64,000 bases of DNA from Clostridium sporogenes (GCF_001020205.1 NZ_CP011663.1:3472001-3536000), one strand, 5' to 3'; counted from the first letter of the stretch, positions 39,001 through 47,108 are shown. Notes: generated from the letters alone by a model not told the origin. Program-made: numbers and translations.

Positions 39001-39235
39001 ACTTAGCTTGTCCTACATTGTTGTTATCTATATATACATATGCTAATTTTATCTTTGAAATAGATTCTATTTCTCCATCAATATTTAACTCTTTATCCTC
39101 TATTACACCTTCATGTATTGGTGCTTTCAAGTTAATACTTATATTTGATATAGCTTGTACTTTTATGGAAAATAAAAATAATATAAAAAACAGCGAAATA
39201 ATTTTAGGTAATAAATAATATTTTTTCTTTATCAT
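36008..39235 (-). CDS. Wall glucosaminidase with six Y_Y_Y modules
   Basis: This exported protein of about 1075 residues has a signal peptide, the same Ig-like domain and linker as its neighbour, six 105-residue modules (about 177-807), then a GH73-type endo-beta-N-acetylglucosaminidase domain. That domain has YLIAHSLLETGNGTSTLAKG (catalytic Glu), TVYNLFGINAVDSDP and WISSRYINN. It should cut the glycan strand after GlcNAc, complementing the amidases. The start is uncertain: ATG 39244 is three codons upstream, but alignment with the neighbour (MINKKK versus MIKKKY) favours 39235. Confidence 0.88.
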   Translation of the reverse strand: MIKKKYYLLPKIISLFFILFLFSIKVQAISNISINLKAPIHEGVIEDKELNIDGEIESISKIKLAYVYIDNNNVGQAKLNELEFKENTYKTKLEYNKDISSLKDGVYNLKILAIDEQDNKEEKEISIKIKRNQEEVSDNRVNIYEEQLVENDKNIVQRNLEYDNVKISSTEKALTTVYNKATISNLEVSLNGTVVTNGKLEQGKTYTIKGNGNSANGVLYQFWIKDPYTQVWQMIRDYGTGNSMNWTPTRTGKYLIGIHVKDKNSKERLDDHKYVEYNVEQNSSKATISNLEVSLNGTVVTNGKLEQGKTYTIKGNGNSANGVLYQFWIKDPYTQVWQMIRDYGTGNSMNWTPTRTGKYLVGIHVKDKNSKERLDDHKYVEYNVEQNSSKATISNLEVSLNGTVVTNGKLEQGKTYTIKGNGNSANGVLYQFWIKDPYTQVWQMIRDYGTGNSMNWTPTRTGKYLVGIHVKDKNSKERLDDHKYVEYNVEQNSSKATISNLEVSLNGTVVTNGKLEQGKTYTIKGNGNSANGVLYQFWIKDPYTQVWQMIRDYGTGNSMNWTPTRTGKYLVGIHVKDKNSKERLDDHKYVEYNVEQNSSKATISNLEVSLNGTVVTNGKLEQGKTYTIKGNGNSANGVLYQFWIKDPYTQVWQMIRDYGTGNSMNWTPTRTGKYLVGIHVKDKNSKERLDDHKYVEYNVEQSSSKATISNLEVSLNGTVVANGKLEQGKTYTIKGNGNSANGVLYQFWIKDPYTQVWQMIRDYGTGNSMNWTPIGAGKYLVGIHVKDKNSKERLDDHKYVEYNAIGSNKNYKNSYYNITLDEMINRQMANTPAYHMYIADKNIYEWRYAIIKNGKKGYSTDINGVNWIQSDQQYDYIKSRAREYIDPTNQIYDSIGQYQFLQLSYNECTTAEQLNNILKGKGVLEGKGQAFIDAGKESNVSPIYLIAHSLLETGNGTSTLAKGVVVNGKTVYNLFGINAVDSDPIGQGSKYAYEQGWFSVDLAIKGGAKWISSRYINNPIYKQDTLYKMRWNPDNPTVHQYATDIRWAYNQVSNIKKVIDQLQNVVLNFDVPVFK
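36822..38705 (-). repeat. Six tandem 315-bp coding repeats (Y_Y_Y modules)
   Basis: Six 105-codon in-frame copies; the middle four are nearly identical at DNA level. The copy next to the catalytic domain has diverged (TPIGAGKYL instead of TPTRTGKYL). Confidence 0.9.
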
Positions 39236-39304
39236 AGCCTCCATCCTTTCAAAACATCTTATATTTATTATCGTAATTTATATAAATATTTTTATAATTC
39301 AAAT

Positions 39305-39336
39305 AAAAAAAGATGGTTTTTTTGCCATCCTTTTTT
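39305..39336 (-). terminator. Terminator of galU
   Basis: AAAAAAGATGG (39306-39316) pairs with CCATCCTTTTTT (39325-39336), overlapping the galU stop, with a T run on the minus strand. Confidence 0.75.
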
Positions 39337-40231
39337 ATTTAATTTTAAATAATTGGGTAAATTCTTCATTATTTTTCAATTGTTGTAGATATTTGACGAA
39401 ATTTACATTTAAATTTTCTCTTCTTAATGCATATTCTACAGTAGCCTGAAGAAATCCTAATTTATCTCCTACATCATATCTTCTGCCATCAAAGTTATAT
39501 GCATACATGGCTTCTTTATTAATTAATGTTTTTAATGCATCAGTAAGCTGTATTTCTCCACCTTTACCTGGTTTTGTGTTTTCTAGAATTTCAAATATAG
39601 AGGGGCTTATAATATATCTTCCTAATATAGCCATATTGGATGGTGCCTCCTCCTTATGAGGTTTTTCTACTAAATCCTTTATTTTATATACTTTATTTTC
39701 TATAAACATACCTTTTATAATACCATATTTATGCACATCTTCCTCTAGAACTTCCTGTACTCCTACTATAGTTGTTTGGTATTCATTATAGCATTTTATA
39801 AGTTGCTTTAAACAAGGCTCCTTACTATAAACTACATCATCTCCAAGCATTACTGCAAATGGCTCATTTCCAACAAAGGTTTTGGCACAATTTATAGCAT
39901 GACCTAATCCTTTAGGTTCTTTTTGTCTTATATAATATATTTCAGCCATATTAGATATATCTTTCACTGTAGAAAGCATTTCAGATTTACCTTTCTCCTC
40001 TAATTCCTTTTCCAACTCTACAGATTTATCAAAATGATCCTCTATAGCCCTTTTATTCCTTCCAGTTATTATTAATATTTGTTCTATACCTGACTTTACA
40101 GCTTCCTCTATTATATATTGTATAGTTGGTTTATCAACGATAGGTAGCATTTCTTTTGGTTGAGCTTTAGTTGCAGGCAAAAATCTTGTTCCTAATCCTG
40201 CTGCAGGAATTATAGCCTTTTTAACTTTCAT
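39335..40231 (-). CDS. galU: UTP-glucose-1-phosphate uridylyltransferase
   Basis: This 298-residue enzyme makes UDP-glucose. It has AIIPAAGLGTRFLPATKAQPKEMLP-type N-terminal motifs (nucleotide binding), then EPFAVMLGDDVVY, VEKPHKEEAPSNMAILGRYI and GKGGEIQLTDAL. The ATG at 40231 has AAAGGGG seven bases upstream; the frame open to 40309 overlaps the preceding TPR gene and is rejected. It follows the TPR gene by about 50 bases. With the phosphoglucomutase at 41.5 kb it forms the route from glucose-6-phosphate to UDP-glucose. Confidence 0.95.
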   Translation of the reverse strand: MKVKKAIIPAAGLGTRFLPATKAQPKEMLPIVDKPTIQYIIEEAVKSGIEQILIITGRNKRAIEDHFDKSVELEKELEEKGKSEMLSTVKDISNMAEIYYIRQKEPKGLGHAINCAKTFVGNEPFAVMLGDDVVYSKEPCLKQLIKCYNEYQTTIVGVQEVLEEDVHKYGIIKGMFIENKVYKIKDLVEKPHKEEAPSNMAILGRYIISPSIFEILENTKPGKGGEIQLTDALKTLINKEAMYAYNFDGRRYDVGDKLGFLQATVEYALRRENLNVNFVKYLQQLKNNEEFTQLFKIK

Positions 40232-40280
40232 AAGTATACCCCTTTCTACAAACAAAAATAAAACAAATTTAATATTAAAC

Positions 40281-41357
40281 TTAATTATGTTTTGATAAAT
40301 AACCTTCAATTTCTTTTAATATTTCATCTTCTGGATCAATTTTTTTAGCAATGTCTATATGATTTTGTACTTGTTCTAAGTCTCCCTTATTCAGATAACA
40401 CATTATAAGATTAGTACATATCTCTATAGATTTTTCTACCTCGAAGGCTTTTCTTAAATATTTTATAGAGATATCATAGTTTTCTAAGGCTGCATAATTT
40501 ATTGCCAATTCATTTACTGCATCAATTAACCCATTATCTATTTCTAATGCTTTGCTTAAATAATATATAGCTTTATCATAATTTTCCAACATTCTATAGG
40601 CTACTGCTACATAATAATATACTGTTGGATTATCCTCTAATTTATTCATAATTGGTATTAATTTTGTTAAAGCTTCTTTAGGATCCTTACCTATTAAATT
40701 TTTTCCTTCCTCAAAATTTAATATATCCTTTAATGAATTTTTATATTCTATAATGTCTGTAGTTTGTTCTCCACCCATTGATATATATTTCTCCAATGCA
40801 TACCATGCTGCTTTAAAATCATTATCTTCTTTTTTTATTATAGATTCATATAAATATGGTTCTTCATAATCTTCTATTTTTTTAGCTCTTTGTATTATAT
40901 TGAATTCTTCTTCTTTATACATTTTATCCTTTTGTTTTAAATTTTCTAATATTAATATTAACTTATTATAAATATCTTTACTCTCTTCTAATGTTAACAA
41001 CCCTCTTAATAATATATATGCATCTTCATAATTTTCTCTCTTCACTTCTTCAAATATTCTACCTTTAATATAATCTTCACTTTTAGGTATATTATTTATC
41101 ATGTTTTTGTATTCATTATTAAATTTAAACTCTTCGTCTGCTCCTAGTACGAAAAACATTCCTTCTACAAAAAAAATAATAGGTATGTTGTCTAAATCTT
41201 CTCCTTGTTTTATTTCATCTACTAAATTTTTAGACTTTAATGGCACATATATATTTTTATCTACATCAACTTTAAATATTTCAAATATTTTTTCTTTTTT
41301 TATTTCTAAAAACAACATTTTAGATAATTTTTCTGCTAAATATGATTTCATTTCCAT
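40281..41357 (-). CDS. Tetratricopeptide-repeat protein of unknown role
   Basis: This 358-residue protein is soluble, with no signal peptide. The C-terminal third has at least three TPR units (TVYYYVAVAYRMLENYDKAIYYLSKALEI-type, then INYAALENYDISIKYLRKAFEV and CYLNKGDLEQVQNHIDIAKKID). The N-terminal 100 residues form an alpha/beta region with no family I recognise. The ATG follows AGGTGAT. It sits between pgm and galU, but nothing shows a role in sugar metabolism. A protein-interaction scaffold is the most that can be said. Confidence 0.75.
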   Translation of the reverse strand: MEMKSYLAEKLSKMLFLEIKKEKIFEIFKVDVDKNIYVPLKSKNLVDEIKQGEDLDNIPIIFFVEGMFFVLGADEEFKFNNEYKNMINNIPKSEDYIKGRIFEEVKRENYEDAYILLRGLLTLEESKDIYNKLILILENLKQKDKMYKEEEFNIIQRAKKIEDYEEPYLYESIIKKEDNDFKAAWYALEKYISMGGEQTTDIIEYKNSLKDILNFEEGKNLIGKDPKEALTKLIPIMNKLEDNPTVYYYVAVAYRMLENYDKAIYYLSKALEIDNGLIDAVNELAINYAALENYDISIKYLRKAFEVEKSIEICTNLIMCYLNKGDLEQVQNHIDIAKKIDPEDEILKEIEGYLSKHN

Positions 41358-41433
41358 TTATATCACCTACATTATAAATTCTATATTAATATTAATTTTA
41401 TAATAATATACATAATTAAACAATGAAAATACA

Positions 41434-41497
41434 AAAATATTTAAATTAAGCATAGGATAATGTAAAAAATTATTCTATGCCTAATTTAAATATTTTT
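41434..41497 (-). terminator. Terminator of the phosphoglucomutase gene
   Basis: A stem of about 22 bp (AAATTAAGCATAGGATAAT with ATTATTCTATGCCTAATTT) is followed by A+T-rich DNA, 5 bases past the stop on the minus strand. It is T-rich on both sides and may work both ways. Confidence 0.75.
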
Positions 41498-41501
41498 ATT
41501 T

Positions 41502-43229
41502 TTAAAACTCATTTATCATATTCTTTATATTTTTCTCTAGATTATTTATTTTCATTTCAGCTCCTTCAACTGTTTTGTCCACTGATGCTAAATATATTTT
41601 TATTTTAGGCTCTGTTCCAGAAGGTCTAACCACAAAATTAGTATCGTTATTTAAATAAAATTTTAAAACATTAGATTTAGGAAGTTTATTCATATATTCT
41701 TCTTTTTTATCCATACTTATTTTTAAACCTGTTTTATAATCTTCTTTTATTAATATTTCTTCATCAAATATAGTTTTTAGATCATAAATTCTTAAATTAT
41801 TGATTATATTTTCTATTTTATTTTTACCCTCTTCTCCTTTAAACTCCATGGATATTAATTTTTCTTTATAATATCCATATTTGTCATAAAGTCCTCTTAA
41901 AACATCACATAAATTTTCATTTTGACTCTTATAATATAAAGCCATTTCACATATTAATACAGAGCTTATTATTCCATCCTTCTCTCTAACAAAATCTCCA
42001 AACAAATATCCATAGCTTTCCTCAAATCCAAATATAAATTTATTTTGTCCATTTTTCTTAAATTCTTCTATTTTTTCTCCTATATATTTAAAACCTGTTA
42101 AAACTTCTTCTACTTTAACCCCATAGTCTTTACATATATTTTTAACCATGTCCGTAGTTACTATAGTTTTTAAAAGTACTGAATTTTCAGGTATTTTTTT
42201 TTCTTCTTCTAAAGAACTTAATATATAGTTAGTAAGAATTACTCCTAATTCATTTCCATTTAAAGCTACATATTTTTCACTATGATCCCTAACCATTACC
42301 CCTACTCTATCACAATCGGGATCTGTAGCTATTATTATATCAGGATTTATATTTTCAGCCTCTTTTAAAGAAGCATAAAAGGCTTTATGATCTTCCGGAT
42401 TAGGATATTTTACTGTTGGAAAATTTCCATTAGGTCTTTCTTGATCCTTAACCACGAAAACATTATTATATCCAATTTCACATAAAGCTCTTCTTACTGG
42501 AACATTCCCAGTTCCATGTAGTGGTGTATATAATATACTAAAATCACTTTCATAATTCTTTATAATATCTTTTCTTAAAATTAAATTTTTTACATTATAA
42601 AAATATTTATTTAATACTTCTATTGGTATAAATTTGTATAAATCTTTTTCTTTTGCATCACTTATATCCATATATTTTATACTACTTAAATCTTCTACTT
42701 TTCCTATACACTCAGCTATTTTTTCCGCTTCCCTATCTGTTATTTGATTGCCATTATGATTATATACTTTATAGCCATTATACTCTTTACTATTATGTGA
42801 TGCTGTTATAACTATTCCACCTTTACATTTTAGTTCTCGAACAGCATAAGATAGTATAGGAGTACACATCATATCACTAAATATATATACCTTTATATCC
42901 TGAGAACACAGTACTTCACTAGCTATTTTAGCAAAATCTAAAGAATCATTCCTACAATCATAAGCTATTGCAACAGATAGAGGTTTATCTTTAAAATTAT
43001 GCATCAAATAATTAGCTAATCCTTGTGTAGCTTTAGCTATAGTGTATTTATTTATTCTATTTGTACCTAAACTAACTATCCCCCTTATTCCACCTGTTCC
43101 AAAGCTTAAATCTTTACAGAATCTATCCTTTATCTCTTGTTCATCCTCTATATTTTTTAATTCCTTTTTTTCTTTTTCTTCCACAAACGAAGAATTTATC
43201 CATAAATTGTAAGCATCTTTATAATTCAT
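41502..43229 (-). CDS. Phosphoglucomutase/phosphomannomutase (PgcA-like)
   Basis: This 575-residue enzyme interconverts glucose-6-phosphate and glucose-1-phosphate. It has LSFGTGGIRGIVSLGTNRIN at the N-terminus, the phosphoserine loop GGIVITASHNSKEYNGYKVY, the metal site IIATDPDCDRVGVMV, FGFEESYGYLFGD and the phosphate-binding VVRPSGTEPKIKIYL. The length fits the long PgcA-type subgroup. The ATG follows GGAGGT. It feeds galU two genes away. Confidence 0.93.
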   Translation of the reverse strand: MNYKDAYNLWINSSFVEEKEKKELKNIEDEQEIKDRFCKDLSFGTGGIRGIVSLGTNRINKYTIAKATQGLANYLMHNFKDKPLSVAIAYDCRNDSLDFAKIASEVLCSQDIKVYIFSDMMCTPILSYAVRELKCKGGIVITASHNSKEYNGYKVYNHNGNQITDREAEKIAECIGKVEDLSSIKYMDISDAKEKDLYKFIPIEVLNKYFYNVKNLILRKDIIKNYESDFSILYTPLHGTGNVPVRRALCEIGYNNVFVVKDQERPNGNFPTVKYPNPEDHKAFYASLKEAENINPDIIIATDPDCDRVGVMVRDHSEKYVALNGNELGVILTNYILSSLEEEKKIPENSVLLKTIVTTDMVKNICKDYGVKVEEVLTGFKYIGEKIEEFKKNGQNKFIFGFEESYGYLFGDFVREKDGIISSVLICEMALYYKSQNENLCDVLRGLYDKYGYYKEKLISMEFKGEEGKNKIENIINNLRIYDLKTIFDEEILIKEDYKTGLKISMDKKEEYMNKLPKSNVLKFYLNNDTNFVVRPSGTEPKIKIYLASVDKTVEGAEMKINNLEKNIKNMINEF

Positions 43230-43298
43230 TTACTACCTCCAATAAAATTCCATACTACATTATATTAAAAAACATTAATAATTGTACTATATTTAAGG

Positions 43299-43913
43299 AA
43301 ATTACGACTTAAAGTAAGGGCTTGGGGAAAAAATTTCATTAGAAAATTAATGCGGAGCATGGCAAAAGACTATATTTCCCATGGATTTTATAGGAATTTA
43401 AAGCATATTTAAAGCATTTGCGATAGCAAACAAATTTAATAAACTAGAAACAATGACTTCAGCAAGTTTTTTTGTATAAACTTACTGAAGTCATTACTAT
43501 TCCTATGAAAGGGCTGTTCAATTGTTTCCATTAGTAAGTAACTATATCAAAATGCTAGATTTTAGATATCCACTCAAACTAAAATTTTCTTATATAAACC
43601 TAAATATTAATTATTATAAGAAGCCTCTAACCGCGCTATGACTTTTTTGAAGGCAGCTATATATATAATTAAAATTTAATTTTATAATTTCAAATTACTA
43701 AATAATCTTAGTAGAAATATTTAAATTAAAGATTTTGTGTATAGGAGCAAAACAAAATCCACCCTTAGCACTTTTTCCTCTCAACAGGAAATTATTATAA
43801 CAGCTTTTAAAAATATTAAAATAAGAAATACTTTTAGTCAATAGATATCTATTTTCTCTAAAAGTATTTCTTGTTTTAATTTTCAACCTTTAATGACCAT
43901 TAAGTCGTAAATT
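43299..43913. mobile_element. Candidate MITE-like segment bounded by 14-bp inverted repeats
   Basis: The left end AAATTACGACTTAA (43299-43312) and the right end TTAAGTCGTAAATT (43900-43913) are inverted repeats matching at 13 of 14 bases. The right arm overlaps the L25 stop codon by two bases. Inside the 615 bp there is no convincing gene. Two strong hairpins are present: AATGACTTCAG...CTGAAGTCATT (43452-43495) and a 15-bp stem at 43823-43872. A 62-codon frame (43698-43886, minus) lacks a clear ribosome binding site. No target duplication is obvious. Confidence 0.45.
43823..43872. terminator. Perfect 15-bp hairpin downstream of the L25 gene
   Basis: AAGAAATACTTTTAG (43823-43837) pairs with CTAAAAGTATTTCTT (43858-43872), 40 bases past the L25 stop, with a T-rich tract on the minus strand. 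Likely terminator; it also lies inside the inverted-repeat-bounded segment. Confidence 0.65.
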
Positions 43914-44448
43914 ATCCAAAGAATATAGAGGCTATAGTACTATCTAAACTTTCCATAAAAGTTATATCTTCTCCTAATTCTAAATCTGATATTCTAAATG
44001 TTTTCCCAATATCATATTGAGATAAATCTACCATTATATTATTAGGAAGTTTTTCCCCTGGACATCTTACTTTAACACTATTTTTTTCTTTTTGAACTAC
44101 TCCTCCCTTTTTCATGATTAATTCATCACCTGAAAAAAGTATTGGTATTTCTGCATTAATTAAATTAGAACTATTAGTAACATTCTCCAAATCTATATGT
44201 ATTACATTCTTTTTTACTGGATCTTTTTGAACCTCTTTTATAAGAACTTTATAATCTGCTCCTCCATAATTCACATCTGTTACTCCATGTTCCCCTACTT
44301 GTGAAATCATACTGTTTAATTCTATTTCTCCTACTTCAAACATTAAATTATTTAAATTTTTTCCATATATTACACCTGGTACTTTTCCTTCTCTTCTTAT
44401 TTTATTACTATTTTTACAATTTCTTTTTTCTACAAATAACTTTTCCAT
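43912..44448 (-). CDS. rplY: 50S ribosomal protein L25/general stress protein Ctc
   Basis: This 178-residue protein has the N-terminal L25 domain that binds 5S rRNA (NSNKIRREGKVPGVIYGKNL, VLIKEVQKDPVKKNVIHIDL) and a C-terminal TL5/Ctc beta domain (VRCPGEKLPNNIMVDLSQYDIGKTFRISDLEL), so it is the long Ctc form. The ATG at 44448 has GGAGGG six bases upstream; the ATG two codons earlier touches that site and is rejected. It is monocistronic and divergent from the decarboxylase gene. Confidence 0.92.
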   Translation of the reverse strand: MEKLFVEKRNCKNSNKIRREGKVPGVIYGKNLNNLMFEVGEIELNSMISQVGEHGVTDVNYGGADYKVLIKEVQKDPVKKNVIHIDLENVTNSSNLINAEIPILFSGDELIMKKGGVVQKEKNSVKVRCPGEKLPNNIMVDLSQYDIGKTFRISDLELGEDITFMESLDSTIASIFFG

Positions 44449-44533
44449 ATTCATCCCTCCACATTTTGTATTATTTACAAAATCTTATGTATTTATACAA
44501 TAAAAAAAGCACATAATAAATTTTATATATATG

Positions 44534-44562
44534 TTGCATTTGAATAATATTTAACTTATAAT
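44534..44562 (+). promoter_or_regulatory. SigA-type promoter of the decarboxylase gene
   Basis: TTGCAT (44534-44539) and TATAAT (44557-44562) are separated by exactly 17 bases. The predicted start is near 44569, leaving a leader of about 80 bases before the coding region. Confidence 0.75.
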
Positions 44563-44585
44563 AGTATTGTTTTAAGTAAAGAATC

Positions 44586-44658
44586 CACGGGAACCATTGA
44601 GCTTTCATAGTTTCACGGGAGTATTATTATGAAAGAAGGTGCATATTACGGTGTATAA
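44586..44658 (+). promoter_or_regulatory. Leader with a CACGGGA direct repeat and a possible 9-codon leader ORF
   Basis: CACGGGA occurs at 44586-44592 and again at 44614-44620. The second copy gives a GGGAG site eight bases before an ATG at 44629 that encodes MKEGAYYGV and a stop at 44658, overlapping the start of the decarboxylase frame. This could couple or regulate translation; function is not established. Confidence 0.35.
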
Positions 44659-46111
44659 ATTAAATCAAAATCAAACCCCAGTTTTTGATGCTTTAATGGA
44701 GTATGTTAATAGAAAAACTATTCCATTTCACGTTCCTGGTCACAAAAAAGGTGAAGGAATGGATGAAGCATTTAAAAATTTTATAGGAGACAATCCTTTT
44801 AAAATTGATGTAACTGTATTTAAATTAGTTGATAGTTTACATCATCCAACTGGTGCTATAAAAAAAGCTCAAGAATTAGCAGCTGATGCTTATGGATCAG
44901 ATGCAGCATTTTTTTCAATCCATGGTACTTCAGGCGCCATACAAGCCATGATTTTATCTGTAGTTGGTGACGGAGATAAAATTATAATTCCAAGAAATGT
45001 TCATAAATCTGTTACTGCAGGTATTATACTAAGTGGCTCAGTACCTGTTTATATGCAACCTGAGCTAGATAAAAAAGTAGGAATAGCTCACAATGTTACA
45101 CCAGAAACTGTTGAAAATACCTTAAAAGAAAACCCTGATGCAAAAGCAGTTTTGATAATAAATCCAACTTATTATGGTGTGTCTACGGATATAAAAAGAA
45201 TTGCAGAAATTGTTCATAGTTATAATATTCCCTTAATTGTAGATGAAGCTCATGGACCACACCTTGGTTTTAATAATAGATTACCTATATCTGCTATGGA
45301 AGCTGGAGCTGATATGTGTGCTCAAAGCACTCACAAAATAATAGGTGCTTTAACTCAATGTTCTTTGCTTCAAGTAAAATCTAAAAGAATAGATGTAAAT
45401 AGAGTCCATCAAGTATTAAGTTTACTTCAAACTACATCTCCATCTTATATATTAATGGCTTCTTTAGATTGTTCTAGAAGACAAATAGCTTTAAAGGGTA
45501 AAGAACTTTTAGATAAGTCCATAAATTTAGCAACCTATGCTAGAGATGAAATTAATAAAATTCCTGGTTTTTACTGTTTCGGTAAGGAATTATTGGGTGA
45601 ACCTGGAGTATACGCTTTAGATCCTACAAAAATTACTATTAACTGTAGAGATTTAGATATAACTGGTTATGATTTAGATATGCTTTTATGTGAAAAATAT
45701 CATATTCAAGTTGAATTATCAGATTTATATAATGTTCTCGCTGTAGGCTCTTTTGGGGATACTCAAGAATCTATTGATGCTTTAATAAATGCATTAAAAG
45801 AAATTAGCAATGAACATTATGGAAAAAGAACAAAACAAAGTAGTTTTATAGATGTTCCTGAAATACCTGAAAATACAGCCGCTCCACGAAAAGCTTTTAA
45901 TGGGGTTAAAGAATGTGTACTTTTAAAAGATAGTGTTGGAAAAGTAAGTGGAGAATTTTTAATGGCTTATCCACCAGGAATTCCAGTATTATGTCCTGGG
46001 GAAATAATAACACAAGAAATTGTAGATTATGTAGAAAGACTAAAAGAAACAGGATTATACGTGCAAGGTACAGAGGATCCTGAGGTTGAATATATAAAAA
46101 TTGTAAAATAA
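44651..46111 (+). CDS. speA: Arg/Lys/Orn decarboxylase, PLP fold-type I
   Basis: This 486-residue enzyme belongs to the Orn/Lys/Arg decarboxylase group of low-GC bacteria, most likely biosynthetic arginine decarboxylase making agmatine. It has IPFHVPGHKKGEGM, FFSIHGTSGAIQAMI, LIVDEAHGPHLGF and the PLP lysine motif STHKIIGALTQ, with a C-terminal region holding AYPPGIPVLCPGE. The GTG at 44651 lies about 9 bases after AAGGTG; an upstream in-frame GTG (44639) is inside that site. Substrate preference (Arg, Lys or Orn) cannot be read off. It may supply the polyamine route used by speE. Confidence 0.88.
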   Translation: MYKLNQNQTPVFDALMEYVNRKTIPFHVPGHKKGEGMDEAFKNFIGDNPFKIDVTVFKLVDSLHHPTGAIKKAQELAADAYGSDAAFFSIHGTSGAIQAMILSVVGDGDKIIIPRNVHKSVTAGIILSGSVPVYMQPELDKKVGIAHNVTPETVENTLKENPDAKAVLIINPTYYGVSTDIKRIAEIVHSYNIPLIVDEAHGPHLGFNNRLPISAMEAGADMCAQSTHKIIGALTQCSLLQVKSKRIDVNRVHQVLSLLQTTSPSYILMASLDCSRRQIALKGKELLDKSINLATYARDEINKIPGFYCFGKELLGEPGVYALDPTKITINCRDLDITGYDLDMLLCEKYHIQVELSDLYNVLAVGSFGDTQESIDALINALKEISNEHYGKRTKQSSFIDVPEIPENTAAPRKAFNGVKECVLLKDSVGKVSGEFLMAYPPGIPVLCPGEIITQEIVDYVERLKETGLYVQGTEDPEVEYIKIVK

Positions 46112-46179
46112 GAGTGGACAAAGGCCCTCTGAAAAACTATATTTATATTTTTTATAAATTATGGATTTTATTTCAAAAT

Positions 46180-46227
46180 AAAAATCTATGAAATATAAGT
46201 TTAACGCTTTAATTTCATAGATTTTTT
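46180..46227 (+). terminator. Terminator of the decarboxylase gene
   Basis: AAAATCTATGAAAT (46181-46194) pairs with ATTTCATAGATTTT (46212-46225), followed by a T run. Confidence 0.8.
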
Positions 46228-46268
46228 ATATTATTTATTTTACAATGGACCAATATTTGATTTAATGT

Positions 46269-47108
46269 TTATTTTTCATTTTTATTCCTTAAAATTTTTA
46301 ATCTTTCATTTATATTATGTTTTTCTGAATTGTATACAGACTTTAAATAATCTCTTTCATTCATACATAATATTTCGTTATAAGTTTTTAGTAATTTTTT
46401 AAAATAATTTATTTGGTAATCTAATTTAAACAAAGGTTCTGATAATTTTTTGTTAAATCTTATAGAAAAAGATTTTCTTTTTTTATTTACACATTCTTTT
46501 ATATAGTCATAATAATCTATTCCTGAATATATTAATTTTATGTTTTTAAAATTCAGTTTTAATATTTCTTTATAAATTGTATATACTTTTTCAAAGCTTT
46601 CTTTAGACATAGTGTCTTCTTCATTAAATATATTTTCTATTATAGATTTCATTTCTTTTAATAAATCATTAGTTCTTTTTCTTAAACTTGGCAGCTCTAA
46701 TAGTATATTTCTAATTTTTTCTGTATCTTTTATTTTTTCCTTTTGTAAAAATTCTAATGCTTTTATAGATAGTTCTATATCTTTGTTTTCCTTATGTAAA
46801 TCCTCTTCATTTCTTAAAGCTTTAAATATATTGTTTTTTTTATCTAAACAAAAAAATATTTCATAGTAGTAATATAATCTAGCCAATGATTTTTGTATGT
46901 TCTTATCTTGTACAATATTATTGTTTTCATCTATGTAAACTATACCTTTAACTTCTTGAATTAATAAATTTTTCTTATTAAATAATACTTCTCTATATTC
47001 CATTTCCTTATATTTTATGCCATCTGAAACCAATAAATATTCTCCTTTATTTGTATATGAATTAAGCTTTTCTTTTAAAGCTTCATCCACTCTAGAATAT
47101 TTAAACAT
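46269..47108 (-). CDS. Hypothetical protein, helix-rich
   Basis: This 279-residue protein is not recognised. It is rich in Lys, Glu, Asn and Ile, has no signal peptide or membrane segment, and appears mostly alpha-helical from residue 70 on, with coiled-coil-like stretches (KRTNDLLKEMKSIIENIFNEED, YFKKLLKTYNEIL). The first 60 residues contain a beta-like segment (EYLLVSDGIKYKEMEYREV, IVYIDENNNIVQDK). The ATG follows GAGGTG. Single-gene unit between two terminators; the context gives no clue to function. Confidence 0.7.
   Translation of the reverse strand: MFKYSRVDEALKEKLNSYTNKGEYLLVSDGIKYKEMEYREVLFNKKNLLIQEVKGIVYIDENNNIVQDKNIQKSLARLYYYYEIFFCLDKKNNIFKALRNEEDLHKENKDIELSIKALEFLQKEKIKDTEKIRNILLELPSLRKRTNDLLKEMKSIIENIFNEEDTMSKESFEKVYTIYKEILKLNFKNIKLIYSGIDYYDYIKECVNKKRKSFSIRFNKKLSEPLFKLDYQINYFKKLLKTYNEILCMNERDYLKSVYNSEKHNINERLKILRNKNEK

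Noticed and set aside
33627..39218. Repeated plus-strand frames of 75-115 codons opposite the second and third module arrays
   Set aside because: Same reasoning: exact 315-base periodicity of the real minus-strand genes, no initiation signals.
29463..39235. Whether the tandem repeats could be a CRISPR array
   Set aside because: The repeat unit is 312-315 bp, in frame and protein-coding throughout, with no short repeat/spacer pattern; no cas genes occur in the window.
43340..43400. Minus-strand sequence GGGAAATATAGTC resembling the group I intron S element
   Set aside because: No matching P, Q or R elements could be found upstream, so a group I intron or IStron is not supported.
43698..43886. 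62-codon minus-strand frame inside the inverted-repeat block
   Set aside because: No clear Shine-Dalgarno, spans the strong hairpin stem, composition is that of noncoding DNA; at best a fragment of a decayed gene.
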